Shown: one piece after another, positions 1 to 8,328 of the stretch
Layout of the letters: every line of letters begins with the position of its first letter
How positions within the stretch are numbered: the stretch's first letter is position 1
Assembly (NCBI RefSeq): GCF_004363955.1
Contig: NZ_SNZR01000013.1
Span: forward strand, 620,001 to 684,000
From: Enterovirga rhinocerotis
GTDB lineage: Bacteria > Pseudomonadota > Alphaproteobacteria > Rhizobiales > Beijerinckiaceae
Direction: 5' to 3'
DNA length: 64,000 bases
Notes under the pieces: generated by a model
The model's database searches: none
Seen by the model: the letters and a program-made list of their open reading frames with translations, nothing else
Told to the model about the DNA's origin: nothing
Translations under genes and position numbers: made by a program

Positions 1-111
1 CTCCTTGTCGTAGCTCCCGGAATCGAGGTTCACGACCTCCTCCAGCAGCTTCACCATCGCGCCCTCCTGCGCGGTGAGCCAGTCGAGAACGGCGGTCGGG
101 GCAGCGGTCAC
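1..111 (-). CDS. M20 family metallopeptidase (glutamate carboxypeptidase-like), N-terminal fragment
   Basis: Only the first 37 codons lie in the window; the gene runs off the left edge. A GTG start at 111 is preceded by AGGAG with about 7 bases of spacing. The peptide reads VLDWLTAQEGAMVKLLEEVV, then NLDSGSYDKE. This matches the N-terminal helix and the 'N-x-DSGS' strand of M20/M28-type zinc carboxypeptidases such as glutamate carboxypeptidase (CPG2) and ArgE/DapE relatives. The metal ligands lie beyond the edge, so substrate cannot be assigned. The family call is inferred from this short segment. Confidence 0.6.
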   Translation of the reverse strand, partial: MTAAPTAVLDWLTAQEGAMVKLLEEVVNLDSGSYDKE

Positions 112-301
112 GGGCGATCTCCTGATGGTCGTTCCGGCATAGACGGTCGCCGGGCGTCCGGCGAGCGCTTTGGGCGAACGGCTCCCATGCCGCCTTGCGT
201 CATAGCCCCGGCGCCGGACGGGGCTGCGTCGACGTCAGGGCAGCCGGCTTGTCTGGAGCGCGGGGGCGCGTCCATCATCCCGAGCGGGCGTGGCGAGGCG
301 G

Positions 302-1561
302 ATGACATCCATGGCAGCGGGACAGCCGCAGAACGTCGTGATCGTGGGCTCGGGGCAGGCCGGCTACCAGGCCGCCGCCTCGCTCCGCGAGAACGGCTTC
401 CAGGGGCCGGTCACGATCGTCGGGGACGAGCCGGGGCTGCCCTATCAGCGTCCCCCGCTCTCGAAGGCCTATCTGACGGGCAAGACGGACGAGGAGGGCC
501 TCCTCCTGCGGGCGAGGCCGTTCTTCGACGACCGGGGCATCGACGTGCTGGCTCCGGAGCGCGCGGCGCGGATCGAGCGCGCCGAGCGCAGGCTGGTGCT
601 CGGCTCCGGCCTGTCGCTGCCCTACGGCCACCTCGTCCTGGCGACGGGCGCCCGGAACCGGCCACTGGCCGTGCCGGGGGCGGATCTCGACGGCGTGCTC
701 TATCTGCGCACGCGCGCCGATGCGGATCGGCTGCGTGCGCAGATGAGCGAGGCGAGGCGCATCGTCGTGATCGGCGCCGGCTTCATCGGCCTCGAATTCG
801 CGGCGGTCGCCGCCGCGCGCGGAGTCGAGGTCACGGTGCTGGAGGCCGCCAGCCGGCCGATGTCGCGGGCTCTGTCCCTGCCGATGTCCGACTTCTTCCG
901 CGAGGCCCACGAGGCGGCGGGACTTCGCCTCGTCTTCGGCGCCGTCGTCACGCGGATCGAAGGACGAGGCGGGCGTGCGGTCGCGGTCGAGACCGCGGCG
1001 GGCGAGATGTATCCCTGCGATCTCGTCCTGGTCGGGATCGGCGTCATGCCGAATGCGGAACTCGCGGCCGAGGCCGGGCTCGCGATCGGGAACGGGATCG
1101 TGGTCGACGCGCATCTGCTCACCGCCGATCCCGCCATCTCGGCGATCGGCGACTGCGCGGCCTATCCGAGCCCCCATGCCGGCGGCCGCGCGAGCCGGCT
1201 CGAATCGGTGCAGAACGCGGTCGACCAGGCCCGCGCGGTCGCCGCGCGGCTGACGGGAAGCCCGGCGCCCTATGCGGCCGTGCCGTGGTTCTGGAGCGAC
1301 CAGGGCAGCCTCAAGCTCCAGATCGCCGGACTGGCCGTCCCCCACGAGGAGACCATCATCCGGGGCGATCCGGCGAGCGGAGCCTTCTCCGTGTTCTGTT
1401 ACGAGGGCGAGCGGCTGCTCGGCGTGGAATCGGTCAACCGTCCGGCCGACCACATGATCGCCCGGCGCCTGCTGGCGGCCGGCCTCGGCGTGACCCGGGA
1501 GGAGGCGGCGGATCCGGGCCTCGACCTCAAGGCGCGGGCGAGCGCCCTTCTCACGCGGTGA
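302..1561 (+). CDS. FAD-dependent ferredoxin reductase (putidaredoxin/rhodocoxin reductase type)
   Basis: A flavoprotein of about 419 residues expected to pass electrons from NAD(P)H to a 2Fe-2S ferredoxin serving a P450 or dioxygenase. The N-terminal FAD dinucleotide fold carries VVIVGSGQAGYQAA. The central NAD fold carries VVIGAGFIGLEFAAVAAARG. A late AIGDCA motif binds the FAD ribityl chain, followed by a reductase C-terminal domain. No ferredoxin or oxygenase partner is adjacent. The start is uncertain: GTG 290, ATG 302 and ATG 311 are in frame, with GAGG at 295-298 giving weak guidance. The 3' end overlaps the convergent luciferase-like gene by 11 bp. Confidence 0.85.
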   Translation: MTSMAAGQPQNVVIVGSGQAGYQAAASLRENGFQGPVTIVGDEPGLPYQRPPLSKAYLTGKTDEEGLLLRARPFFDDRGIDVLAPERAARIERAERRLVLGSGLSLPYGHLVLATGARNRPLAVPGADLDGVLYLRTRADADRLRAQMSEARRIVVIGAGFIGLEFAAVAAARGVEVTVLEAASRPMSRALSLPMSDFFREAHEAAGLRLVFGAVVTRIEGRGGRAVAVETAAGEMYPCDLVLVGIGVMPNAELAAEAGLAIGNGIVVDAHLLTADPAISAIGDCAAYPSPHAGGRASRLESVQNAVDQARAVAARLTGSPAPYAAVPWFWSDQGSLKLQIAGLAVPHEETIIRGDPASGAFSVFCYEGERLLGVESVNRPADHMIARRLLAAGLGVTREEAADPGLDLKARASALLTR

Positions 1562-2567
1562 CGGATACGCGGCGAACCGCCTCCATCAGCAATTCGTAGG
1601 AGCGGTGCCGCGCAGGCTGGTCGTAGATCGCGGAGGTGATCATCAGCTCGTCCGCCCGGGCCGAATCCGCAAAGGCGACCAGGGTCTTGGCGACCTCGTC
1701 CGGCGTGCCGACGAAGAGCCGGTCGCGATTGCGCCGGATCGTCTGGCGTTCGAACTCCGTATAGGGATAGGCGGCGGCCTCCTCGGGGCTCGGGATCGGC
1801 CCGAACTCGCCGCGATCCCGCTTCAGCCGGTTCAGGTCCTGGCTCGAGGCGAGCCTTTCGGCCTCCTCCGCGGTCTCGCCGATGACGGCCGCGACGGCGA
1901 GGATCGACCAGGGCTTGTCCATCCACACGGAGGGCTGGAAGGCCTCCTTGTAGGTCAGCATGGCGTCGTCGACCGGATGGGTCGCGAAATGGTGGGCGAA
2001 GGCGAAGCCCATCCCGACCTGCGCCGCGAGCCGCGCCGAATAGCCGGACGAGCCGAGAAGCCAGATCGGCGGGAGCTTCACGTCGGTCGGCATCGCGGAG
2101 ACGCGCCGGAACGGGTGGCCTTCGGGGAAGCCGCCCGTCTCCCACAGGATCAGCTCCTGGAGCTTCTCGAGGAAGTCGTCGCCTTCGCGCCCCTCCTGGT
2201 GGCGGCGCAGGGCATAGGCGGTGACGCCGTCGGTCCCGGGGGCGCGGCCGACGCCGAGATCGATCCGATCGGGAAACAGGCCTTCGAGCACGCGGAAGCG
2301 CTCGGCCACCATCAGGGGGGAATGGTTCGGCAGCATGACGCCGCCCGATCCGACCCGGATGCGGGAGGTCGCGGCGGCGACCTGCCCGATCATGATCTCG
2401 GGGGCCGGGCTCGCGACCGAGGGAAGATTGTGATGTTCGGCGAGCCAGTAGCGCCGATACCCGGCCGCGTCGCAGGTCTTGGCGAGTGCGATCGTCTCGT
2501 GCAGGGCGGCGCTGGGCGGGTGTCCGGAGCGGACGAAGGACAGGTCGAGGACCGAGAGCGGCAGCAT
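1551..2567 (-). CDS. LLM-class flavin-dependent oxidoreductase (MsnO8-like)
   Basis: Luciferase-like TIM-barrel monooxygenase or reductase of about 338 residues that uses reduced FMN. The N-terminus 'PLSVLDLSFVRSG', the WLAEHHN motif and the DLGVGRAPGTD motif are typical of the 'luciferase family oxidoreductase group 1' (MsnO8-like) clade. The start was placed at the Met directly before PLSVLDL because upstream codons are unlike the family. Partner and substrate are unknown; no flavin reductase is adjacent, unlike the second LLM protein at 53.7 kb. Confidence 0.85.
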   Translation of the reverse strand: MLPLSVLDLSFVRSGHPPSAALHETIALAKTCDAAGYRRYWLAEHHNLPSVASPAPEIMIGQVAAATSRIRVGSGGVMLPNHSPLMVAERFRVLEGLFPDRIDLGVGRAPGTDGVTAYALRRHQEGREGDDFLEKLQELILWETGGFPEGHPFRRVSAMPTDVKLPPIWLLGSSGYSARLAAQVGMGFAFAHHFATHPVDDAMLTYKEAFQPSVWMDKPWSILAVAAVIGETAEEAERLASSQDLNRLKRDRGEFGPIPSPEEAAAYPYTEFERQTIRRNRDRLFVGTPDEVAKTLVAFADSARADELMITSAIYDQPARHRSYELLMEAVRRVSVTA

Positions 2568-2723
2568 GGCTTCGACATGGGGCCGATCACGCCCGATGTC
2601 GAGAGCGTCCGATGCGCGCTCTCTCCCGCTCATCCCCAGCCTGGACGTCGGATCGGGTCCGACGCCAGGTCGGCCCCGTTGTCGCCGGGGCCGCGCGGGT
2701 CATGGTTCGTGTCGAGGACCCGA

Positions 2724-3215
2724 TTACGCCTCGGCATTCGCCTTCGGGCGGCCGCGGCGCTTCGGCGCCGGGGCCGGCGCGGCTTCGGCAGCCGGCTTCG
2801 CGGCGGACTTGCGGCGCTGCTGGCCGAGGCCGAGGGCCTTGGCGAGTTCCGAGCGCTGCTTGGCGTAGTTCGGCGCAACCATCGGATAGTCGCGGGCGAG
2901 GCCCCACTTCTCGCGATACTGGGCCGGCGTCAGACCGCGTCCCGACAGATGCCTCTTGAGAGACTTGTAGCGTCGGCCGTCCTCGAGGCTGATCAAGTAG
3001 TCTGCGGTGATGGATTTCTTGATCGGCACGATGGGGGTCGGCTTCTCCGGCTCCGGCGCCTTCTTCTCGGTCAGGCCGCGCAGAGCGCCGTGCACCGACG
3101 CAATCACTTCGGGAAGCTCGCTCGCTGCAACCTTGTTGTTTGCCACGAATGCCGAAACGATCTCGCTCGTCAGCTCGGCGAGTCCTTCCAAGGAGGTATC
3201 CGTATTCGCTTCCAT
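2724..3215 (-). CDS. mucR: MucR/Ros family transcriptional regulator, zinc-ligand-depleted, with AT-hook-like tail
   Basis: Regulator of 163 residues of the MucR/Ros family, which in alphaproteobacteria binds AT-rich promoters of exopolysaccharide, motility and cell-cycle genes. The core YLISLEDGRRYKSLKRHL through WGLARDYPMVAPNYAKQRSE is unmistakable. The usual zinc-ligand Cys in 'CLEDG' is Ser76 here, and only one of the two family His residues (His89) is kept; 'SGRG' follows instead of a second His. It therefore belongs to the zinc-lacking MucR subclass. The tail ends KRRGRPKANAEA, an AT-hook-like RGRP core. The start (ATG 3215) has GAGAAAG upstream. A long leader suggests autoregulation. 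Confidence 0.93.
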   Translation of the reverse strand: MEANTDTSLEGLAELTSEIVSAFVANNKVAASELPEVIASVHGALRGLTEKKAPEPEKPTPIVPIKKSITADYLISLEDGRRYKSLKRHLSGRGLTPAQYREKWGLARDYPMVAPNYAKQRSELAKALGLGQQRRKSAAKPAAEAAPAPAPKRRGRPKANAEA

Positions 3216-3745
3216 GATTAGGCTTTCTCGATTCGCCAATGATGTCCCTTTCTTCAATGCATTGCCTCGCCAATAACGCAAGTGTTATCTGAAGACGAAA
3301 TCAGGAATCCACCGTGAACCGAGCCGAGAATGGAAGTCCTGCGCCCGTTTCACCAGAATAGCGCTGACGCCCCAGGCAACTGGCACGCCCGAAGCGCGTG
3401 CGGTCGGCGCCTGGCCGATCTCGCAGCCGAGCGATCCGGGCGATCGCGTGTGTGTCGAAGACATCGCGTGCCGGATCGGACATCATCGCCGTAAGATCGG
3501 CCCGAGCAGCCGAAGCCTCGTCGGCTGCGTGACATCATCGGCGACGCGGGGTTGCCCGGCTTCACGCTTGCGCAAATCGGGACGGGCCGGGATGGCGTCG
3601 GAGTTGATCGCGCGCGGGATCCCGGCGGGAGCATCCGTCGCCCGAGGTCGGCCGACCGGCGCGATGCGGGCAATTCGCCGAAAATTCGACGGGCTTTACG
3701 CCGTGTTAACCATGCTTGGCGATGGTCTACGCCAGGAGGCCTGTC
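3216..3745. other. Intergenic region between mucR and a small gene
   Basis: About 530 bases with no convincing coding frame. The left 80 bases are relatively AT-rich (repeated ATT and AAT runs near 3235-3290) and form the likely leftward mucR promoter. The right end carries the CtrA-like site at 3695-3709. Nothing was recognised between 3300 and 3690. Confidence 0.5.
3695..3709 (+). promoter_or_regulatory. Candidate CtrA binding site
   Basis: TTTA-N7-TTAA, continuing as TTAACCAT, one mismatch from the alphaproteobacterial CtrA consensus TTAA-N7-TTAA. It lies 36 bases before the ATG at 3746, where it could overlap a promoter -35 region. The match is seen in sequence; function is inferred. Confidence 0.45.
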
Positions 3746-3949
3746 ATGGCGTGTCCGAATCATCGTCCCGAATCGTCGCCGGTCGCGACCCTTTCTCCGG
3801 ATTACGACCGGATCGCGCGGCGCATCGGGGCCAAGCTGCGTGAAATGTACGGCGCGCCGGAAGCGGCAGCGCTGCCCGCCGACCATGTCGACCTTCTCTT
3901 GCGCTTGCGGCACAAGGAACGCGATCAGATGCGGGCGCGCGGGGTCTAG
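3746..3949 (+). CDS. Small hypothetical protein (weakly NepR-like)
   Basis: A 67-residue protein with AGGAGG about 6 bases before its ATG, so translation is well supported. The second half, IGAKLREMYGAPEAAALPAD followed by a hydrophobic LLLRLRHKE helix, has the same hydrophobic spacing as NepR anti-sigma factors (IG-x2-L-x3-Y ... VPD-x3-LL-x2-L). No phyR or ecfG lies nearby, so this is a weak resemblance only. A CtrA-like site precedes it. Confidence 0.55.
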   Translation: MACPNHRPESSPVATLSPDYDRIARRIGAKLREMYGAPEAAALPADHVDLLLRLRHKERDQMRARGV

Positions 3950-4044
3950 AGACCCTTGTCGGCGCTGCGGGAGCGATGGCGCCGGCCGGGATCATGCCGA
4001 CAGGACGAGAGGTTTCCGAGGCCGGAGGCGCGCGCGCCGCGTCG

Positions 4045-4884
4045 ATGCGCGCGCGTCGTGCGTCCGCCGGCCTCGCTTTCGGCGTCATGGCCCTGGTCTG
4101 GGCTTCGACCGCCCCCGCCGCCGGGCCGAAGGTCGCCTCCATCAATCTCTGCACGGATCAACTGATCCTGATCCTCGCCGATCCGGACCAGGTCCTCGGC
4201 CTCAGCCCGTATGCGCGGGACGACAAGCGCTCCTGGGCGGCCGCGCAGGCCGACACCTTCCCGCGGCTCTCGGGCCTTGCCGAGGACGTCCTGGTGCTCA
4301 GGCCGGATCTCGTCTTCGCGGGCCGCTACACGAAGCGCGCGACGCGCGAATTGCTGGCGCGCCAGGGGCTTCGGGTCGTCGAATTCGAACCCGCCCGCTC
4401 GATCGCCGAGGCCCGCAAGCAGATCCGCGAGGCCGGCGCCCTTCTCGGCCATCCCGAGCGGGCCGAGGCGTCGATCCGGGCCATCGACGCCGCCGTCGCG
4501 CGCATCAGGGCCTCGGTCACGGCGAAGCCGCTGAGCGTGCTGCCGCTGTCGCGGCGCGGCTGGGCTGCGGGGTCGGGCACGCTTCTCGGCTCCCTCATCG
4601 ACACCGTGGGACTGAGCGTCGCGGCGAAGGGCGGCGCGCGTCCCTCCGGCGGGTTCCTCTCGCTCGAAAGCATCGTGGCCCTCCGGCCCGATCTCCTGCT
4701 CGTCTCCTCGGATGACGAGCGCGCCGAGGACCAGGGCAGCGCGCTGCTTCAGCATAGCGTGCTCGCCGAGCTCTACCCCCCGTACAAGCGGATCGTGATC
4801 CCCGAACGGCTGACGGCCTGCGGCGGCCCGATGCTGACCGAGGCGCTGTCGCGGCTCGCGAAGGCGGTCGAGGCGCCGCGCTGA
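4045..4884 (+). CDS. Periplasmic substrate-binding protein, BtuF/FecB helical-backbone type
   Basis: About 279 residues starting with a Sec signal peptide (MRARRASAGLAFGVMALVWA, then STAPAA). The mature part has the helical-backbone metal-receptor fold: VASINLCTDQLILILADPDQ, 'LVLRPDLVFAG' and 'ALRPDLLLVSS' are the usual class III binding-protein strands. Such proteins deliver cobalamin, haem or siderophore-iron to ABC importers. It is an orphan, with no permease, ATPase or TonB receptor in the window. The start is uncertain: an in-frame ATG at 3976 would add 23 residues ahead of the signal peptide. It converges on glcF with a 4-base gap. Confidence 0.8.
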   Translation: MRARRASAGLAFGVMALVWASTAPAAGPKVASINLCTDQLILILADPDQVLGLSPYARDDKRSWAAAQADTFPRLSGLAEDVLVLRPDLVFAGRYTKRATRELLARQGLRVVEFEPARSIAEARKQIREAGALLGHPERAEASIRAIDAAVARIRASVTAKPLSVLPLSRRGWAAGSGTLLGSLIDTVGLSVAAKGGARPSGGFLSLESIVALRPDLLLVSSDDERAEDQGSALLQHSVLAELYPPYKRIVIPERLTACGGPMLTEALSRLAKAVEAPR

Positions 4885-4888
4885 GCGC

Positions 4889-6220
4889 CTATTCCGCGGC
4901 CTCCAGCACCGGCAGGCGCCCCTCGAGGCTCGGCGGCATCGGGCCGCCCGTCGCCCAGTCGAGAAGCTCGACGGTGTGGACGATCGGGATCGAGGTGCCG
5001 TGGCCGATCTGGGTGATGCAGCCGATATTTCCCGCGGCGATGACGTCCGGCTTCACGCGCTCGATATTGCCGACCTTCCGCTCGCGCAGGCGCGTCGCGA
5101 TCTCGGGCTGGAGGATGTTGTAGGTCCCGGCCGAGCCGCAGCAGATATGGCCCTCGGGCACGTCCTTGACGATGTAGCCCGCGCGTTTCAGCACGGCCTT
5201 GGGCTCGGTGCGAAGCTGCTGGCCGTGCTGCATCGAGCAGGCGGAATGGTAGGCGACGACGAGGTCGCTCTCCCGTGCCGGAGGCGGCAGGTCGAGGGCG
5301 AGGACGTATTCGGTGACGTCCTTGGCGAGCCCCGCGACCGTCGCGGCCTTCTGCGCATAGGCCGGCTCGTCGCGGAACATGAAGCCGTAATCCTTGATCG
5401 TCGTGCCGCAGCCCGAGGCGGTGACGAGGATCGCGTCGAGTTCGCCGCGCCGATGCTCTTCGAGCCAGACGTCGATCGCCTTTCGGGCGAAGGCCTTGCC
5501 CTGCTCCTCGCGGCCCATGTGGTGGACGAGCGCGCCGCAGCAGCCGTCATCGGCCTGGACCACCTCGATGCCATGGCGCGTCAGGAGCCGGATGGCCGCC
5601 TCGTTATATTCGGGCGCAAGGACGGATTGCGCGCAGCCGCGCAGCATCGCGACGCGTCCCCGCTTCGCGCCTTCGGCCGGGAAGGTGCCGGGCTTCTCGC
5701 CAACGGACCGGTTCGGGAGGCGGGCGGGGGCGAGATCGAGCATCGCCGCGAGCCGGTTGCCGACGCGCGGCAGCAGGCCGACCAGCGGCTTCAGCGGCCG
5801 CCCCAGCGTGGCCGCCAGCATCGCGAGCCGGAAGCGGTTCGGATAGGGCAGGATGCGCGCGAGAAGCGCTCGGACCAGCCGGTCGTGGAGGGGGCGCCTA
5901 TACGTCTCCTCGATATGGGCGCGGGCATGGTCGACGAGGTGCATGTAATGCACGCCCGAGGGGCAGGTCGTCATGCAGGAGAGGCACGAGAGGCAGCGGT
6001 CGACATGCTTGACGACCTCGGCCGAGGCGGCCTTTCCCCCCTCCAGCATGTCCTTGATCTGGTAGATGCGCCCGCGCGGCGAATCGAGTTCGTCCCCGAG
6101 CAGCAGATAGGTCGGGCAGGTCGCGGTGCAGAACCCGCAATGGACGCAGGTGCGCAGGATCTTCTCCGACGCCGCCATATGCGGATCGGCGAGCTGCTGC
6201 GCCGTGAAATTGGTCTGCAT
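4889..6220 (-). CDS. glcF: Glycolate oxidase iron-sulfur subunit GlcF
   Basis: A 443-residue electron-transfer subunit of membrane-associated glycolate oxidase, which oxidises glycolate to glyoxylate. Two N-terminal ferredoxin-like motifs are visible: CVHCGFCTATCP near residue 25 and CLSCLSCMTTCP near residue 77. Two CCG cysteine-rich motifs follow: DGCCGALVHH near residue 225 and HICCGSAGT near residue 360. Full length. It is the last gene of a leftward glcE-DUF2585-glcF set, with 15 bases to the gene upstream. The FAD subunit glcD is not adjacent. Confidence 0.95.
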   Translation of the reverse strand: MQTNFTAQQLADPHMAASEKILRTCVHCGFCTATCPTYLLLGDELDSPRGRIYQIKDMLEGGKAASAEVVKHVDRCLSCLSCMTTCPSGVHYMHLVDHARAHIEETYRRPLHDRLVRALLARILPYPNRFRLAMLAATLGRPLKPLVGLLPRVGNRLAAMLDLAPARLPNRSVGEKPGTFPAEGAKRGRVAMLRGCAQSVLAPEYNEAAIRLLTRHGIEVVQADDGCCGALVHHMGREEQGKAFARKAIDVWLEEHRRGELDAILVTASGCGTTIKDYGFMFRDEPAYAQKAATVAGLAKDVTEYVLALDLPPPARESDLVVAYHSACSMQHGQQLRTEPKAVLKRAGYIVKDVPEGHICCGSAGTYNILQPEIATRLRERKVGNIERVKPDVIAAGNIGCITQIGHGTSIPIVHTVELLDWATGGPMPPSLEGRLPVLEAAE

Positions 6221-6235
6221 GGCTTCTGACGGCCT

Positions 6236-6829
6236 CTACTTTCCTGTCCCTGCCTGCCAGGCTTTGACGCTCTCCACGGGATGGAGCAGCATCAGCACGT
6301 TGAGCGTCAGATTATCCCGGATCAGCCAGGCGAGCGCCACCTCGATCACGAGCGCGATCACGACGATCAGCGCGACCGGGAGGGTGGCGGCGAGGCCGTA
6401 GCCCAGCGCCGTCGCCGCGATGTCCCCGAGCGAGTTCACGACGCTGTCGCCGTTATAGCCGAGCGAGACGGTCTCCGCGCGGTAGCGCTCGACGATCCAG
6501 GGCGTGTTCTCGACGATCTCCCAGGCGCATTCGAGGAGGATCGCGAGCATGAAGCCGACGCCGGCCGGGAGCGGCGATCCGCGCAGGCGCCCGATCCCCC
6601 AGGCCAGGGCGTAGAACAGAAAACCGTGGATGACGTGGGTGAAGCTGTACCAGTCCGTCAGGTGCTGGGAGTTCTCGCTGCTGGCCGGGTCGCCGTGCCA
6701 GAGCGCGACATGGCCGCAGGCGCAGCTCCAGGGCCGGCCCATCGCGTGCAGCACCAGCGCCGTCGCGCCGAGGAGGGCGAGGCAGACGAGGGTCGTCCGG
6801 GTGACGGCGACCAAAGACCCGCCGCCCAT
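6236..6829 (-). CDS. DUF2585 (UPF0314) integral membrane protein
   Basis: About 197 residues with four or five hydrophobic segments. Recognisable features are GRPWSCACGHVALWHGDP, SQHLTDWYSFTHVIHGFLFY, and LLECAWEIVENTPWIVERYR followed by VSLGYNGDSVVNSLGD. These polar, highly conserved membrane-embedded motifs define DUF2585. The function is unknown. ATG 6829 was chosen because TGAGG lies about 9 bases upstream; an earlier ATG at 6856 would overlap glcE. It sits between the glcE and glcF subunits and is probably co-transcribed. Confidence 0.9.
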   Translation of the reverse strand: MGGGSLVAVTRTTLVCLALLGATALVLHAMGRPWSCACGHVALWHGDPASSENSQHLTDWYSFTHVIHGFLFYALAWGIGRLRGSPLPAGVGFMLAILLECAWEIVENTPWIVERYRAETVSLGYNGDSVVNSLGDIAATALGYGLAATLPVALIVVIALVIEVALAWLIRDNLTLNVLMLLHPVESVKAWQAGTGK

Positions 6830-6840
6830 GGCAGGGAGCC

Positions 6841-8028
6841 TCACACCCCGGCCCACATGCGGCCCGGATTGAAGAGCCCCTTCGGGTCGAACGACGCCTT
6901 CAGCGCGACCGAGAGCTTGTGCAGCGGCTCGGCCTGGGGCTGGAACACGTCGATGGCGGCGCGGATCTCGGCCGGCGCGCGGATCAGCGTCGCGTGGCCG
7001 CCATATTGGTCGATCGCGGCGCGGATCGCGGCCGTTCCCGCATCGCCCTCGGCGGGGCAGGAGATCCAGACGAGCCCGCCGCCCCAGTCGAAGAACCAGC
7101 GCGAGCCGGGCAGCAGCCGGCCGACGACGCCGGCGAGTTCCGGGCCGCGCGTCGGCGCGGTCGAGACGCGCCAGATGGCGGCATTGCGGGGCTCGACCAG
7201 CGGCTCGACGTCGCGCACGCTCCGCCAGAGGGCGGCCGCGCCCTCGCCCTCGATCAGGTCGGCCGACGTCTCGCGCCGGAACAGCCTCCGCAACTCGCCG
7301 GCGCGGTGGTCGACCGAGAAGGACAGGCCCTCGACGCGGATCAGCGTCTGGCCGCCGCCGCCGAGCCCGGCCGGCAGATGGGCCGCGCCGGTCACGTCGT
7401 AGGGCGAGCCGAGCGCCGCCGACAGCGCGGCGATGGCGCGCGCATCGTCGAGCCCGCGCAGGACCAGCGTCGCGGCGCGTTCCGGCTTCGGCAGGACCTT
7501 GAAGGTGACTTCCGTCAGGAAGCCGAGTGTGCCCCAGGAGCCCGAGACGAATTTCACGAGGTCGAGCCCGGTGACGTTCTTCATCACCCGCCCGCCGGAC
7601 TTGATGGCCTCGCCCCGTCCGTTGACGATGCGGATGCCGATCAGGCTGTCGCGCGCGGCGCCCGCCTGGATGCGGCGCGGACCCGAGATGTTCGCCGCCG
7701 CGATCGCGCCGATGGTCGGCTCCCCCGCGGTCCCGAGGAGCGGGCGGTGGTCCATCGGCTCGAAGGTGAGCGCCTGGCCGCGCAGGTCGAGCGCGCGCTG
7801 GATCTCGGCGAGCGGCGTGCCGGCCCGCGCGGCGATCACCATCTCGGCCGGCTCGTACAGCGTGATGCCGGAGAGCCCGCGCGCGGTGAGCGTGCGCTCG
7901 GTCTGGATGGGGCGTCCGATCGCCGCCTTCGTCCCGCTCCCCTCGACGGCGAGCGGCGTCCCGGAGGCCGCGGCCGCCGCGACGGCCTCGCAGGCCTCCG
8001 CTTCGGTGGTGGGGGTGAGGAGCGTCAT
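6841..8028 (-). CDS. glcE: Glycolate oxidase FAD-binding subunit GlcE
   Basis: A 395-residue FAD_binding_4 protein. GSGTK and LAEIQRALDLRGQALTFEP, followed by GTAGEPTIGAIAAANISGPR, give the PP-loop/FAD fold. SWGTLGFLTEVTFKVLP and the C-terminal 'FDPKGLFNPGRMW' signature complete the GlcE/GlcD-type subunit. It works with GlcD and GlcF in glycolate oxidation at the inner membrane. It heads the leftward operon, 11 bases ahead of the DUF2585 gene. glcD would normally precede it, but the upstream neighbour is a repeat and an unrelated membrane protein. Confidence 0.93.
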   Translation of the reverse strand: MTLLTPTTEAEACEAVAAAAASGTPLAVEGSGTKAAIGRPIQTERTLTARGLSGITLYEPAEMVIAARAGTPLAEIQRALDLRGQALTFEPMDHRPLLGTAGEPTIGAIAAANISGPRRIQAGAARDSLIGIRIVNGRGEAIKSGGRVMKNVTGLDLVKFVSGSWGTLGFLTEVTFKVLPKPERAATLVLRGLDDARAIAALSAALGSPYDVTGAAHLPAGLGGGGQTLIRVEGLSFSVDHRAGELRRLFRRETSADLIEGEGAAALWRSVRDVEPLVEPRNAAIWRVSTAPTRGPELAGVVGRLLPGSRWFFDWGGGLVWISCPAEGDAGTAAIRAAIDQYGGHATLIRAPAEIRAAIDVFQPQAEPLHKLSVALKASFDPKGLFNPGRMWAGV

Positions 8029-8120
8029 GTCCCGGGCATCGTTATCGTTGGCGGAGAGGCCGCCGGCCGCTCCCGACGACGGTCGTACCGGATTCGGCGG
8101 GGTCCGTCATGCGGTCCCGC

Positions 8121-8260
8121 CGCACCCTCATCCGTCAGCGCTTCGCGCTGCCACCTTCTCCCGCAAGGGGAGAAGGGGAGCGCCGAGGGTCCCGCTTCTT
8201 CCTTCTCCCCTTGCGGGAGAAGGTGGCCTCGGCGTCAGCCGAGGTCGGATGAGGGGTGCA
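8121..8260. repeat. Interspersed palindromic (REP-like) repeat
   Basis: A nested inverted repeat. Two perfect 26-base arms, 8151-8176 and 8201-8226 (core CTTCTCCCGCAAGGGGAGAA), flank a 24-base centre. Outer imperfect arms read CACCCTCATCCG and CGGATGAGGGGTG. This CTTCTCCCCTTGCGGGAGAAGG type recurs between genes in many Rhizobiales genomes, from general knowledge. It lies in the glcE upstream gap and can fold into a long hairpin. Confidence 0.85.
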
Positions 8261-8328
8261 GGCTCGATCTCGACGAGGATGGTTCGACCTCGCCTCGTCG
8301 CGGTGCCCGCTGTTCCGAAAGCGAAGCT

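Noticed and set aside
3190-3197. AAGGAGGT resembling a strong ribosome binding site
   Set aside because: Lies on the plus strand inside the minus-strand mucR gene with no start codon and frame following.
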